Below, in pieces: positions 46,334 to 54,815 of a stretch of 64,000 nucleotides of DNA (position 1 is its first letter; each line of letters starts with the position of its first letter). This DNA is from Crocinitomicaceae bacterium. GTDB lineage: Bacteria; Bacteroidota; Bacteroidia; Flavobacteriales_D; Crocinitomicaceae. The stretch is from the NCBI GenBank assembly GCA_022447585.1, contig JAKVAR010000029.1:1-64000 (forward strand), read 5' to 3'. Below the pieces are notes generated by a model. That model made no database searches. It saw only the letters and a list, made by a program, of their open reading frames with translations, and was not told the origin of the DNA. Made by a program: the position numbers and the translations under genes.

Positions 46334-46771
46334 ATGAATCGAATTTTACTAGTTTTCGCTTTTTTTGCAAGCCTTTCGGTTTTTGCGCAAAGTGAACTAT
46401 CCGCGGCTGGGTTGAATCAAGACTGGTCACTAATCAATCAAGAAGAAGGGGTAAATATTTACGTTAGAAAAGAATCTTGTAAAGTAGGACCTCTAGAAAA
46501 GCCTCTAGTTTATGTTTTTTACAAAATAGAAAACACTAATTCAGAAGCTAAAAATGTGTACTTCCAAGCAGGATTAAAATATGATCAAGAATGTATCGGT
46601 TGTAACGGAGAAGAAGAAAGCCGTAAAGCAGTTAATGTTCTTGGAAACTCATCAATTGAATGTGATAACACTTTTGCAAAAGGGGAATTATCTTCATTAA
46701 TTATTAACCCGAATTATCCAGATTCAAGAGTATTTGAATCAGTTATATTATTAGACATTAAAATCGACTAA
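46334..46771 (+). CDS. Small secreted protein, function unknown
   Basis: A 145-residue protein with a clear signal peptide (1-18, ending LSVFAQ). The mature part is beta-rich and contains cysteines at CKVG, CIGC and ECDN, with the notable phrase QDWSLINQEEGVNIYVRKESC. I do not recognise the family. The gene lies two bases before a T9SS cargo gene on the same strand, after a long leader, so the two are probably made together and could interact at or outside the outer membrane. Confidence 0.8.
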   Translation: MNRILLVFAFFASLSVFAQSELSAAGLNQDWSLINQEEGVNIYVRKESCKVGPLEKPLVYVFYKIENTNSEAKNVYFQAGLKYDQECIGCNGEEESRKAVNVLGNSSIECDNTFAKGELSSLIINPNYPDSRVFESVILLDIKID

Positions 46772-46773
46772 TC

Positions 46774-48729
46774 ATGAAATATGCTTTATTAACCCTACTC
46801 TTCATTTTTGCCTTAGGTCAGTCGACTTATGGGCAAACTTGTTACGTTACTGTTACACCAGAAGACACATTAATTTGCCCTGGAGATACAGTTGACATTA
46901 CTGCCGTAGCAAACTTAATCCCTACAGGTCAGGCATTTAACTTTAATGGCGGAGTTCTTCCAACAGGATGGACTGCGGTTGGAGGAAGTACTTTTAGTAC
47001 CCCTTGTACTCCGAGTTTAACAGGTGACCCTTACTATTGGGCATCAACAGCAACAGCGGGAACTTACCCGGGGATTACAACAGCGGAATTTGATGTTAGC
47101 TGTGGTGGTGCGATCGTTTTTGATATGGTATTCGCTGTTCAAGGTGGAGCTGCTCCATGTGAGGGTCCAGATTTAGCCGATGAAGGAGTTGAACTTCAGT
47201 ACTCTGTGGGAGGTGCTCCATGGGTACCTATTGTTTATTATAGCCCTGGAGGATATGAGCTACCGACAAATCCAAACACATCAGGTTCTGTAGCTACAAC
47301 GGCAGGAACTGCTTACACTACTTGGAATACGTTTACAGTAAACATCCCACCTGCTGCAATGACAACGAATACAGCGTTCAGATGGACTCAACAAACTAAC
47401 TCTGGAACATGTTGTGATAACTGGGGATTGGAGAATATTATTATCAACTCTTCAGGTACTCCTTGTGGAACGAACACAGTTGTAGACTGGAACAATGGTT
47501 TAACAGATACAAATTCATTCTACGTTACACCTATGGTTAATGATACTTTGATAGCATATGTATATGACACAACCGGTGTATTCCAATGTGAATCGGAGCC
47601 AATTATTATAACTATTCAGCCGAATGACATGACCTACGATTTAGTTGATACAATCTTTGCTTACTGCCCGAATGATTCATTTCCTGCAGAAGTTTTAAAC
47701 ATTCAAGATGGTACACCATCATACACAACAGAATGGTCTACAGGAGGGACAAATCCCTTAGAAATGCTTTCAAGTGGACCTGATAAACAAGGAGAAATCG
47801 TTTATTACGTTGATGTAGCGGATGCATGTGGATACACCTACACTGATTCCGTCGTCATGGTTACTAATCAAACTTTAATGATAGATACAATCTACTCCTT
47901 TCCAACTAGTGCCTGCGATAATGACGGAGCCGTTTCTGCTTTTGTTTCAGGAATTACGGATGATATTAATCAACCGTTCTATAACTGGATTGGTCCTGGA
48001 CAAGGCGGAGCAATCAGCATTGATGGTACCGCAACTCCAGAAATATTATCTTCTGGATGGTATTATTTCAGTGTAACAGACGATGTTTGTTCAGAAACGG
48101 ATAGCGCATTTGTAAATATTGAAAACCCTCCAATCGCAGAGTTCTCAGCAAATACGACTCAAGGATGTGATCCTCTTGAAGTTACATTTACGAACACAAG
48201 CCAAAATACAAATAGCTATTATTGGGATTTTGATAATGGAAATACGCAAACTGTAAATAATACAGATAGTCAGACACAAACATTTGCAAACACATCAACT
48301 GTAATGCTTGTTGCATATGCTGACCCTACATGTTCTGACACAGCTTATGTTACAATCAACGTATCTCCTTGTGGATGTACTAATCCGCAAGCTACGAACT
48401 ACAACCCTGATGCAACTATTGATGACGGAAGTTGTATACTACCAGTTCCAACGGTAGTTGTTCCTAACGTAATGACGCCAAATGGAGATGAGCTAAACGA
48501 CATTTTTATGTTGACAGTTACAAACTCAACAAGTGTAGAGCTTACAATCCTCAACAGATGGGGTAATATTATGTTTAATGCTGTAGGTGAAAATCCAGGA
48601 TGGGATGGTAAAACTCCAAATGGAAATGATGCTGAAGGTGGAACATATTTCTACAGATACGTCGTTCATGGCGTTACTGAAGAGTCTAAATTAGAAGGAC
48701 AAGGATTCTTACAGTTGATAAGACAGTAA
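46774..48729 (+). CDS. PKD-containing surface protein with T9SS type B sorting domain
   Basis: A 651-residue secreted protein. Signal peptide 1-20 (ending STYGQ); an N-terminal jelly-roll-like region with many glycines and cysteines (about 45-230); beta modules; a PKD domain (about 460-545: PIAEFSANTTQGCDPLEVTF, NTNSYYWDFDNGN); the short motif GCTNPQATNYNPDATIDDGS common in T9SS cargo; and a type B C-terminal domain (NVMTPNGDELNDIFML, ELTILNRWGNIMFN, GTYFYRYVVHG). No PorP/SprF gene follows here, unlike for the HYR cargo. A strong terminator follows the gene. Confidence 0.9.
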   Translation: MKYALLTLLFIFALGQSTYGQTCYVTVTPEDTLICPGDTVDITAVANLIPTGQAFNFNGGVLPTGWTAVGGSTFSTPCTPSLTGDPYYWASTATAGTYPGITTAEFDVSCGGAIVFDMVFAVQGGAAPCEGPDLADEGVELQYSVGGAPWVPIVYYSPGGYELPTNPNTSGSVATTAGTAYTTWNTFTVNIPPAAMTTNTAFRWTQQTNSGTCCDNWGLENIIINSSGTPCGTNTVVDWNNGLTDTNSFYVTPMVNDTLIAYVYDTTGVFQCESEPIIITIQPNDMTYDLVDTIFAYCPNDSFPAEVLNIQDGTPSYTTEWSTGGTNPLEMLSSGPDKQGEIVYYVDVADACGYTYTDSVVMVTNQTLMIDTIYSFPTSACDNDGAVSAFVSGITDDINQPFYNWIGPGQGGAISIDGTATPEILSSGWYYFSVTDDVCSETDSAFVNIENPPIAEFSANTTQGCDPLEVTFTNTSQNTNSYYWDFDNGNTQTVNNTDSQTQTFANTSTVMLVAYADPTCSDTAYVTINVSPCGCTNPQATNYNPDATIDDGSCILPVPTVVVPNVMTPNGDELNDIFMLTVTNSTSVELTILNRWGNIMFNAVGENPGWDGKTPNGNDAEGGTYFYRYVVHGVTEESKLEGQGFLQLIRQ

Positions 48730-48749
48730 ATCTTTCTTTATAAATGTCA

Positions 48750-48782
48750 AAAGGCGTCTATTTAAATAGACGCCTTTTTTTA
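48750..48782 (+). terminator. Intrinsic terminator after the PKD cargo gene
   Basis: AAAGGCGTCTATTT at 48750-48763 is followed by its exact reverse complement at 48764-48777 and then by a T-run. It forms a strong stem of about 12 pairs. Confidence 0.92.
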
Positions 48783-48881
48783 TTTGCTGCAGGTCACTAT
48801 CAATATCTCACAAGTAAATACATTAATAAAGCTTTTCATATTTCAATCGTCGAATTTGACAGAAATAGCCCTCAATCCTGT

Positions 48882-48889
48882 TATATTTG
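48882..48889 (+). promoter_or_regulatory. Bacteroidetes-type -7 box for the ispB-dnaG operon
   Basis: TATATTTG, exact TAnnTTTG match, eight bases before the ATG at 48898. A very short leader is expected. Confidence 0.72.
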
Positions 48890-48897
48890 TATAGAAT

Positions 48898-49869
48898 ATG
48901 TCAGCTGTAAAACAAATATTAGCCCCAATCACTTCTGAAATGGGTGAATTCGAGAATAGATTTCGTGCAAGCATGAAGTCTAAAGTGCCTATGTTGGATA
49001 AGGTTACCCATTACATCATCCGAAGAAAAGGAAAACAGATGCGTCCGATGTTCATTTTTCTTACTGCGAAAATGCTTGGAAATGTTAACGACAAGACCTA
49101 CGATGGAGCGACATTAGTTGAACTTCTTCATACAGCTTCTCTAGTTCATGATGATGTTGTTGATGATGCAAATGAAAGAAGAGGTTTCTTTTCGGTTAAT
49201 GCCCTTTGGAAAAATAAGATAGCGGTATTAGTTGGTGACTATATGTTATCAAAAGTTCTACTTCTATCCATAGAGAAAAACAATACACATCTATTAGAGG
49301 TTGTTGCACGAGCCGTTAAAGAAATGTCTGAAGGTGAGCTACTTCAAATTGAAAAAGCTCGGAAATTAGATATAACTGAAGAAATATATTACGATGTCAT
49401 TCGACAAAAGACAGCATCTCTTATATCTACTTGTTGTGAATTAGGAGCATTGAGCGTTGACCGAACAGACCAAAGAGAAAATATGCGTTTGTTTGGAGAA
49501 TTAATCGGAATAGCATTTCAATTGAAAGACGATATTTTTGACTATGGAGAACCTGGAGAAATTGGTAAGCCAACCGGACTAGATATTAGAGAACGGAAGA
49601 TGACACTACCTCTTATCCATGTTCTAAACACGGCTCCAAAGGAAATTTCTAAAGAATTGACCAACATAGTTAAGAACCATAATGAGAATCCGAAAAAAGT
49701 CAAACGGGCTGTAAAGTTAGTAATTGAACATGGCGGTATAGAATATGCACATAAAAGCATGCTAGAATACAAAAAAAAGGCTCTTGAACTTTTAAAGGAT
49801 ATTCCAGATTCAGAATCAAAACAATCAATTATTGCACTGGTAGATTATACAACAACAAGAAAAAAATGA
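48898..49869 (+). CDS. Polyprenyl diphosphate synthase
   Basis: A 323-residue trans-prenyltransferase of the octaprenyl/solanesyl type (IspB-like) that makes the side chain of menaquinone in this group. First aspartate-rich motif SLVHDDVVDDANERRG (about residues 82-97) and second LKDDIFDYGE (about 208-217) are intact; GGKQMRP-like KGKQMRPMF lies before. Length is normal. It opens an operon with a small lipoprotein gene and dnaG, linked by ATGA and TAATG overlaps. Confidence 0.93.
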   Translation: MSAVKQILAPITSEMGEFENRFRASMKSKVPMLDKVTHYIIRRKGKQMRPMFIFLTAKMLGNVNDKTYDGATLVELLHTASLVHDDVVDDANERRGFFSVNALWKNKIAVLVGDYMLSKVLLLSIEKNNTHLLEVVARAVKEMSEGELLQIEKARKLDITEEIYYDVIRQKTASLISTCCELGALSVDRTDQRENMRLFGELIGIAFQLKDDIFDYGEPGEIGKPTGLDIRERKMTLPLIHVLNTAPKEISKELTNIVKNHNENPKKVKRAVKLVIEHGGIEYAHKSMLEYKKKALELLKDIPDSESKQSIIALVDYTTTRKK

Positions 49870-50324
49870 TTTTAAGAATTTCCATATTGACACTATTAGT
49901 TGGTTTTGCATCATGTAAATCGGATGACGCAGTTAAAACTGACAAGGAAACTATTTCTGAGCAAACGACAATTTCTCCCGAAAGCAATGAAGTTAAAAAT
50001 CAGAATAGAGCAGATTTGATAGAAGTAAAAGATAATATATTTCGAGAATATTATCCTGGTAAAAGAAAGGTGAAATTTGAGGGTTCTCAAGACGAAGAAG
50101 GAAAACGTCATGGTAAATGGCAATACTTTTCAGAAGATGGGCTTGAATTATCTATGACTATGTATGAACATGGTGAAAAGCATGGTTTTTCAATAGTGAA
50201 ATATCCAAATGGAAACCTTCATTATCATGGAGAATACAGGCATAATAAATTAGTTGGTATCTGGAAAACATATTCAATTCAGGGAGAATTGACGAACGAA
50301 GTAAATTACGACGAAATTAAATAA
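49866..50324 (+). CDS. MORN-repeat lipoprotein
   Basis: A 152-residue protein. The N-terminus is a lipoprotein signal with a lipobox-like FASC (C17). After a charged linker there are about three MORN-like repeats (RHGKWQYFSEDGLEL, KHGFSIVKYPNGNLHYHGEY, LVGIWKTYSIQGELTN), as in the family often labelled YwqK-type antitoxin; that label is not supported here, as no toxin gene is near. Function unknown. It overlaps the prenyl synthase gene by four bases and the dnaG start by one base. Confidence 0.82.
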   Translation: MILRISILTLLVGFASCKSDDAVKTDKETISEQTTISPESNEVKNQNRADLIEVKDNIFREYYPGKRKVKFEGSQDEEGKRHGKWQYFSEDGLELSMTMYEHGEKHGFSIVKYPNGNLHYHGEYRHNKLVGIWKTYSIQGELTNEVNYDEIK

Positions 50325-52405
50325 TGGCTATAATTCCTCCACATATTGTTGATGACATTATGCAAACTTCTCGGATAGAAGAAGTAATTGGAGAATTTGT
50401 TCAATTAAAAAGAGCTGGGTCAAATTTAAAAGGGTTAAGTCCATTCACAGATGAAAAGACAGCCTCTTTCGTAGTATCGCCAGCGAAACAAATTTTTAAG
50501 TGTTTCTCAACGGGTAAAGGAGGAACTGTTGTTTCATTCCTAATGGAAAAAGAGCATTACTCTTACCCAGAAGCATTAAAATGGTTAGCAGAAAAGTATG
50601 GCATTCCTCTCCCCGAAGATAAACCTGCCACACCAGAAGAATTAGCTGCAATTTCCGAAAGAGAAAGTTTACACATCATTAATGAGTTTGCAAAAGATCA
50701 TTTTGTGAACAATTTACACCACTCTGATGAAGGAAAGAAGATAGCTCTTTCCTACTTTATCGAACGCGGTTTCAGACCAGAAATAATCGAAAAATTTCAA
50801 CTAGGCTATAGCATCAATAAAAGTGATGATTTTACAGCCGCCGCAATTGAAAAAGGTTATAAAATCGATTACCTCGAGAAGGTTGGAGTTACTAAGGTTA
50901 AAGATGACAGAAGCTTTGATTTTTTCAGAGGGCGTGTAATGTTTCCTATACATTCTGTAACAGGTCGTGTGTTAGGTTTTGGAGGTAGAACTTTATTCAC
51001 AGATAAGAAGATTGCAAAATACTTCAACTCTCCTGAAAGTATAATCTACAATAAAAGTGAAATCCTTTATGGCCTTCACTTTGCAAAAAGTGATATTATC
51101 AAATATGATAACTGCTTCTTATGTGAAGGATATACCGACGTAATATCCATGTATCAAGCCGGAATTCAAAATGTAGTTTCATCTTCAGGAACTTCATTAA
51201 CACGCGAGCAAATTCGACTTGTAAAAAGATACACAAAGAACATAACGATTCTTTATGATGGTGATGCCGCGGGTATAAAAGCTTCTTTCCGAGGGATCGA
51301 TTTAATTCTTGAAGAAGGTTTAAATGTAAAAGTTGTACTCTTCCCCGAAGGTGAAGACCCAGATTCATACTCTAAAGCGGTTAGTTCAACGGAATTAGAT
51401 GAATACATTAAAGAGAACCAACAAGATTTCATTTCTTTTAAAGCCGATGTTTTGCTGGAAGAAAACGGAGATGACCCAATTAAGAAAGCTACTTTGATTA
51501 AAGATCTTGCTAATAGCGTTTCTTTAATTCCTGATCAGATTACGCGAAATGTTTTTATTCCAGAGTTGGCAAAACGTTTCAACATTAAAGAAGAAGTAAT
51601 TTGGAATGAAGTCACCAAAGACAGAAACGAAGCTGCGGCAAAAGAGCAAAAAGATGCGAGAAGAAAGCAAAACTATACTCAAAGTAAACCGACTTCTAAC
51701 AATCAATCAAATACAACCAAACCTAACCCAGGTTCTTCTCCAAAAACGACCCCATCTTTTGATCCCAACTTTGATCCGTACGCAGACGAACCCAATCCCT
51801 TTGAGGAAACTCCTGCAGAAATCATTGAATCAATTAACCTTGACGACCCCAATGAACAAGATTTGATGAGAATTTTGGTAATATATGGTCCAATGGCAAT
51901 TAAATTAGATCAGATTGGTGAAAAAGGGCAAAAGACGTTAGTCGAGATCAGTGTAGCAGAATACATCTGTAACGCACTTAATGAAGATGAGCTAGGATTT
52001 GATAACCCTGTATTTGCTTCGATGTATAAAAGTATCAACGAATCTTTAAAAGACAATACGTTTTTAAAACCCGATTTCTTTAAGAGTCAAATGGATCAGG
52101 GTATTGTTCAATTTGTGACAGAACTTGAAATAAACCAGCATGAGCTAAGTCATAACTGGGTTACTAAGCATAGTATTTTTACGAACTCGGAGCAGGATAA
52201 ATTAAAAGACGCCGTTATTGGTTCTGTATACTCTTTTAAAATTTCTAAAGTTGAAAAGCGAATTAAAGAAATTCAATCTGAACTCGGTAAACACGGTCCC
52301 GATATTGCAAATGAAGATTTAATGGATTTACTTTCGGAACAAGTCGCATTGGAACAAATCAAAAAAGCGATTTCGCTTCAATTAGGAAGAATAATCATTC
52401 ACTAG
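50324..52405 (+). CDS. dnaG: DNA primase DnaG
   Basis: A 693-residue primase that makes RNA primers at the replication fork. The N-terminal CHC2 zinc domain keeps its fold (GLSPFTDEKTASFVVSPAKQ) but three of the four usual ligands are replaced: S39, T42 and T63 stand where C, H and C are usual, and only C60 remains. The Toprim core is intact (LCEGYTDVISMYQ, LYDGDAAGIKASFRG). A linker rich in N, T, P and S (about 440-495) leads to a C-terminal helicase-binding domain. Similar ligand loss is, to my memory, common in Flavobacteriia. The stop touches that of pdxJ. Confidence 0.95.
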   Translation: MAIIPPHIVDDIMQTSRIEEVIGEFVQLKRAGSNLKGLSPFTDEKTASFVVSPAKQIFKCFSTGKGGTVVSFLMEKEHYSYPEALKWLAEKYGIPLPEDKPATPEELAAISERESLHIINEFAKDHFVNNLHHSDEGKKIALSYFIERGFRPEIIEKFQLGYSINKSDDFTAAAIEKGYKIDYLEKVGVTKVKDDRSFDFFRGRVMFPIHSVTGRVLGFGGRTLFTDKKIAKYFNSPESIIYNKSEILYGLHFAKSDIIKYDNCFLCEGYTDVISMYQAGIQNVVSSSGTSLTREQIRLVKRYTKNITILYDGDAAGIKASFRGIDLILEEGLNVKVVLFPEGEDPDSYSKAVSSTELDEYIKENQQDFISFKADVLLEENGDDPIKKATLIKDLANSVSLIPDQITRNVFIPELAKRFNIKEEVIWNEVTKDRNEAAAKEQKDARRKQNYTQSKPTSNNQSNTTKPNPGSSPKTTPSFDPNFDPYADEPNPFEETPAEIIESINLDDPNEQDLMRILVIYGPMAIKLDQIGEKGQKTLVEISVAEYICNALNEDELGFDNPVFASMYKSINESLKDNTFLKPDFFKSQMDQGIVQFVTELEINQHELSHNWVTKHSIFTNSEQDKLKDAVIGSVYSFKISKVEKRIKEIQSELGKHGPDIANEDLMDLLSEQVALEQIKKAISLQLGRIIIH

Positions 52406-53122
52406 CTACTTCAATAGACGCTGATACATCTGAATTGTATTCTCCAATCCAAAGTACAAAGCATCACCAATTAAAGCATGACCAATAGAAACTTCTAGCA
52501 AACCTTCTATCTCCTCATTAAAAAACTTCAGGTTTTGAAGACTTAAATCATGACCTGCATTTATACCTAAACCAAGTTCATTAGCTAATTTAGCACCGGA
52601 AACATAATCTTTTATTGCCTCGATTTTATTCTCACTATAATTTCTCGCAAAAGGTCCAGTATAAAACTCTATTCTATCTACACCGCTCTTAGCCGCGAAT
52701 TCGATATTATGCAAATCAGTATCGACAAAAATTGAAGATCTAACTCCTAAACCCTTTAACTCTTTATTCAACTGTGTAAGCATTTCTAAATTGGCTTTAG
52801 TATTCCAACCAGCATTTGAAGTCAGAACTCCAGGAGGATCCGGAACTAAAGTCGCTTGTGCAGGTTTAACATCACGAATTAAATCCATAAATCGCTTGTC
52901 TGGATAGCCTTCAATATTGAATTCAGATTTAACCACTTCAGCTAAATCATAAACATCTTTTCGAGTAATATGACGTTCATCAGGTCTAGGGTGAACAGTA
53001 ATTCCATCCGCTCCAAAACGCTCACAATCCATTGCAACTTGTACTACATTTGGCGAATCTTCTCCCCTAGCATTTCTCAAGGTTGCAATCTTGTTTACAT
53101 TAACGCTCAATTTAGTCTTCAT
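52406..53122 (-). CDS. pdxJ: Pyridoxine 5'-phosphate synthase
   Basis: A 238-residue TIM-barrel enzyme that joins 1-deoxyxylulose 5-phosphate with 3-amino-2-oxopropyl phosphate to give pyridoxine 5'-phosphate. Family motifs: [16 protein letters not shown] at the N-terminus, [41 protein letters not shown] and [13 protein letters not shown]. Length is normal. pdxA is not in the window. A -7 box lies upstream at 53143, back to back with the CBS gene. Confidence 0.96.
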   Translation of the reverse strand: MKTKLSVNVNKIATLRNARGEDSPNVVQVAMDCERFGADGITVHPRPDERHITRKDVYDLAEVVKSEFNIEGYPDKRFMDLIRDVKPAQATLVPDPPGVLTSNAGWNTKANLEMLTQLNKELKGLGVRSSIFVDTDLHNIEFAAKSGVDRIEFYTGPFARNYSENKIEAIKDYVSGAKLANELGLGINAGHDLSLQNLKFFNEEIEGLLEVSIGHALIGDALYFGLENTIQMYQRLLK

Positions 53123-53142
53123 CCTGTCTAATTTTGTGTTTA

Positions 53143-53150
53143 CAAAAGTA
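53143..53150 (-). promoter_or_regulatory. Bacteroidetes-type -7 box for pdxJ
   Basis: Minus-strand TACTTTTG, matching TAnnTTTG, 20 bases before the ATG. On the plus strand a one-mismatch TACATTAG at 53172-53179 could serve the CBS gene. Confidence 0.6.
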
Positions 53151-53187
53151 AGAACTTACACAGTATTATACTACATTAGCAATTACA

Positions 53188-53850
53188 ATGAGAGCAATAA
53201 ACCTTATTACAGACGAAATACCTCCATTAATGCATTCCGACACAGGTGAAAAAGCCTTGAATTGGATGGATGAGTTTAAAGTTTCACACCTTCCTGTACT
53301 TAAATCAGGTGAATTCGTTGGTGTTGTTTCTGAATCCGACATCTTGGATAAAATGGACCTAGATAAAACTTTGGATGAGCTATTTCAGCACCTTCCAAGG
53401 CCTTATGCGCAAGCGAGTGATCACATATACCAAGTTCTTTCTAGAATTTCTGAATTGAAACTTAGTGTTATTCCAGTTTTAGATGATAATGAAAAATACC
53501 TTGGATGCACTACCGTTCAGTACCTTATGTTTTTAATAGCGAATACCGGTAGCATTAAGGAAAATGGTGGAATATTGGTTCTTGAAATGGCTAGTTCAGA
53601 TTATTCTATGGCTCAAATTGGCCAAATCATAGAAAGTAATGACGCTAAAATTCTAAGTTCATACCTTATGTCTTCAAGAAATTCAACTAATATAGAGGTT
53701 ACACTTAAGATTAATAAGGTAGAATTAGATCGCATTATTCGAACCTTTGAGCGATATGATTATATCATTAAAGCATCTTTTCAAAAGAGTCAATTTAGTG
53801 ATGATCTTCAGTTCAAATACGATTCATTAATGAACTACTTGAACTTATAA
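53188..53850 (+). CDS. CBS-domain protein
   Basis: A 220-residue cytosolic protein with two CBS motifs in the first 125 residues (WMDEFKVSHLPVLKSGEFVGVVSESDIL and SELKLSVIPVLDDNEKYLGCT, given here by their cores) and a C-terminal part with an ACT-like pattern (GGILVLEMASSDYSMAQIGQ, NIEVTLKIN). CBS pairs bind adenosine nucleotides and act as energy sensors. It lies two bases before nadK on the same strand, and it could control NAD kinase or be a partner; this is inferred from position only. Confidence 0.85.
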   Translation: MRAINLITDEIPPLMHSDTGEKALNWMDEFKVSHLPVLKSGEFVGVVSESDILDKMDLDKTLDELFQHLPRPYAQASDHIYQVLSRISELKLSVIPVLDDNEKYLGCTTVQYLMFLIANTGSIKENGGILVLEMASSDYSMAQIGQIIESNDAKILSSYLMSSRNSTNIEVTLKINKVELDRIIRTFERYDYIIKASFQKSQFSDDLQFKYDSLMNYLNL

Positions 53851-53852
53851 CT

Positions 53853-54731
53853 ATGAATGTTTCAATATTCGGACGTAAAGTCAACAAACAAAATGCTGTT
53901 TACTATACAGAGTTCTTATCTATTTTGAAAGACTTTGGTTGGAATCCAGTAATTCATAAGAACCTAAAAGAGCAACTCGTAAAGAAAATCGGGTTAGAAG
54001 AATCTGTTGATGAGTTTAAAAACCACACAGATCTAAGATCTGGAATTGATTTAAGTTTTAGTATGGGGGGGGATGGTACATTTATTCAAAATGTCAAATT
54101 CATTCGAGACTCCGGTGTACCCGTTCTTGGAATCAACACGGGCAGACTTGGATTTTTAGCGAATATCTCTAAAGATCACATAAGCGATGCAATGGAACTG
54201 GTGAAGGATAAAAAATACGTTCATCAAAGTCGTTCTTTAATTCGAGTTAAAACAGAACGTGATATTTTTGGTGAAGAAAACTTTGCTTTAAATGAGGTTA
54301 CTCTTCAAAAGAAAGACACCTCATCTATGATTACCGTTCACGCTTCTTTGGAAGGTAAATATCTGAATTCTTATTGGGCAGATGGTCTAATCGTAGCTAC
54401 GCCTTCAGGTTCTACTGCCTATAGTTTAAGTTGTGGAGGTCCAATTATAACTCCGGGATGCCAAGTACATATTTTGACACCCATTGCTCCTCACAACCTT
54501 AACGTTAGACCAATGGTAGTTCCAGATCATATGCCGATCAAACTAAACATTGAAGGTCGTAACAGATCCTATTTGATCAGTTTGGATGGTAACTCTCATA
54601 GTATTAAGCAGAACGAAGAAGTTATAATTCATAAAGCCAATTACATGGTTAACGTAATCAAATTTGAAGAAAACAACTTCTTAGATACAATTAGAAACAA
54701 AATGCTTTGGGGCAAGGATAAACGAAACTAG
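53853..54731 (+). CDS. nadK: NAD kinase
   Basis: A 292-residue ATP-NAD kinase that makes NADP. The GGDGT motif is seen in SFSMGGDGTFIQNV (residues about 69-75 of the protein), NTGRLGFLANI follows, and the catalytic and binding region reads DGLIVATPSGSTAYSLSCGGP. Length is normal. It is co-transcribed with the CBS gene. Confidence 0.95.
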   Translation: MNVSIFGRKVNKQNAVYYTEFLSILKDFGWNPVIHKNLKEQLVKKIGLEESVDEFKNHTDLRSGIDLSFSMGGDGTFIQNVKFIRDSGVPVLGINTGRLGFLANISKDHISDAMELVKDKKYVHQSRSLIRVKTERDIFGEENFALNEVTLQKKDTSSMITVHASLEGKYLNSYWADGLIVATPSGSTAYSLSCGGPIITPGCQVHILTPIAPHNLNVRPMVVPDHMPIKLNIEGRNRSYLISLDGNSHSIKQNEEVIIHKANYMVNVIKFEENNFLDTIRNKMLWGKDKRN

Positions 54732-54788
54732 TTGACATGTTTTAACATTCGGCAAGACTTTTGATCCTCGTAATAAATAATAAATGAA

Positions 54789-54796
54789 TATTTTTG
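54789..54796 (+). promoter_or_regulatory. Bacteroidetes-type -7 box for the peptidyl-prolyl isomerase gene
   Basis: TATTTTTG, matching TAnnTTTG, 19 bases before the ATG at 54816. Confidence 0.6.
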
Positions 54797-54815
54797 AATC
54801 ACAAATAAATTAAAT

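Noticed and set aside
46334..46396. ATG at 46190 with a 21-codon frame in the leader
   Set aside because: The promoter box at 46214 lies inside it, so it would not be transcribed from that site; the peptide is lysine- and asparagine-rich as expected from AT-rich sequence.
48744..48938. Plus-strand frame of 64 codons before the prenyl synthase gene
   Set aside because: It contains the terminator hairpin and runs into the synthase gene in another frame.
49866..50324. Toxin-antitoxin role for the MORN-repeat lipoprotein
   Set aside because: The family name YwqK antitoxin is often attached to such repeats, but no toxin gene is next to it and it carries a lipoprotein signal.
51606..51866. Plus-strand frame over the dnaG linker
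   Set aside because: It is the +1 frame of the N/T/P-rich linker and has no start signal.
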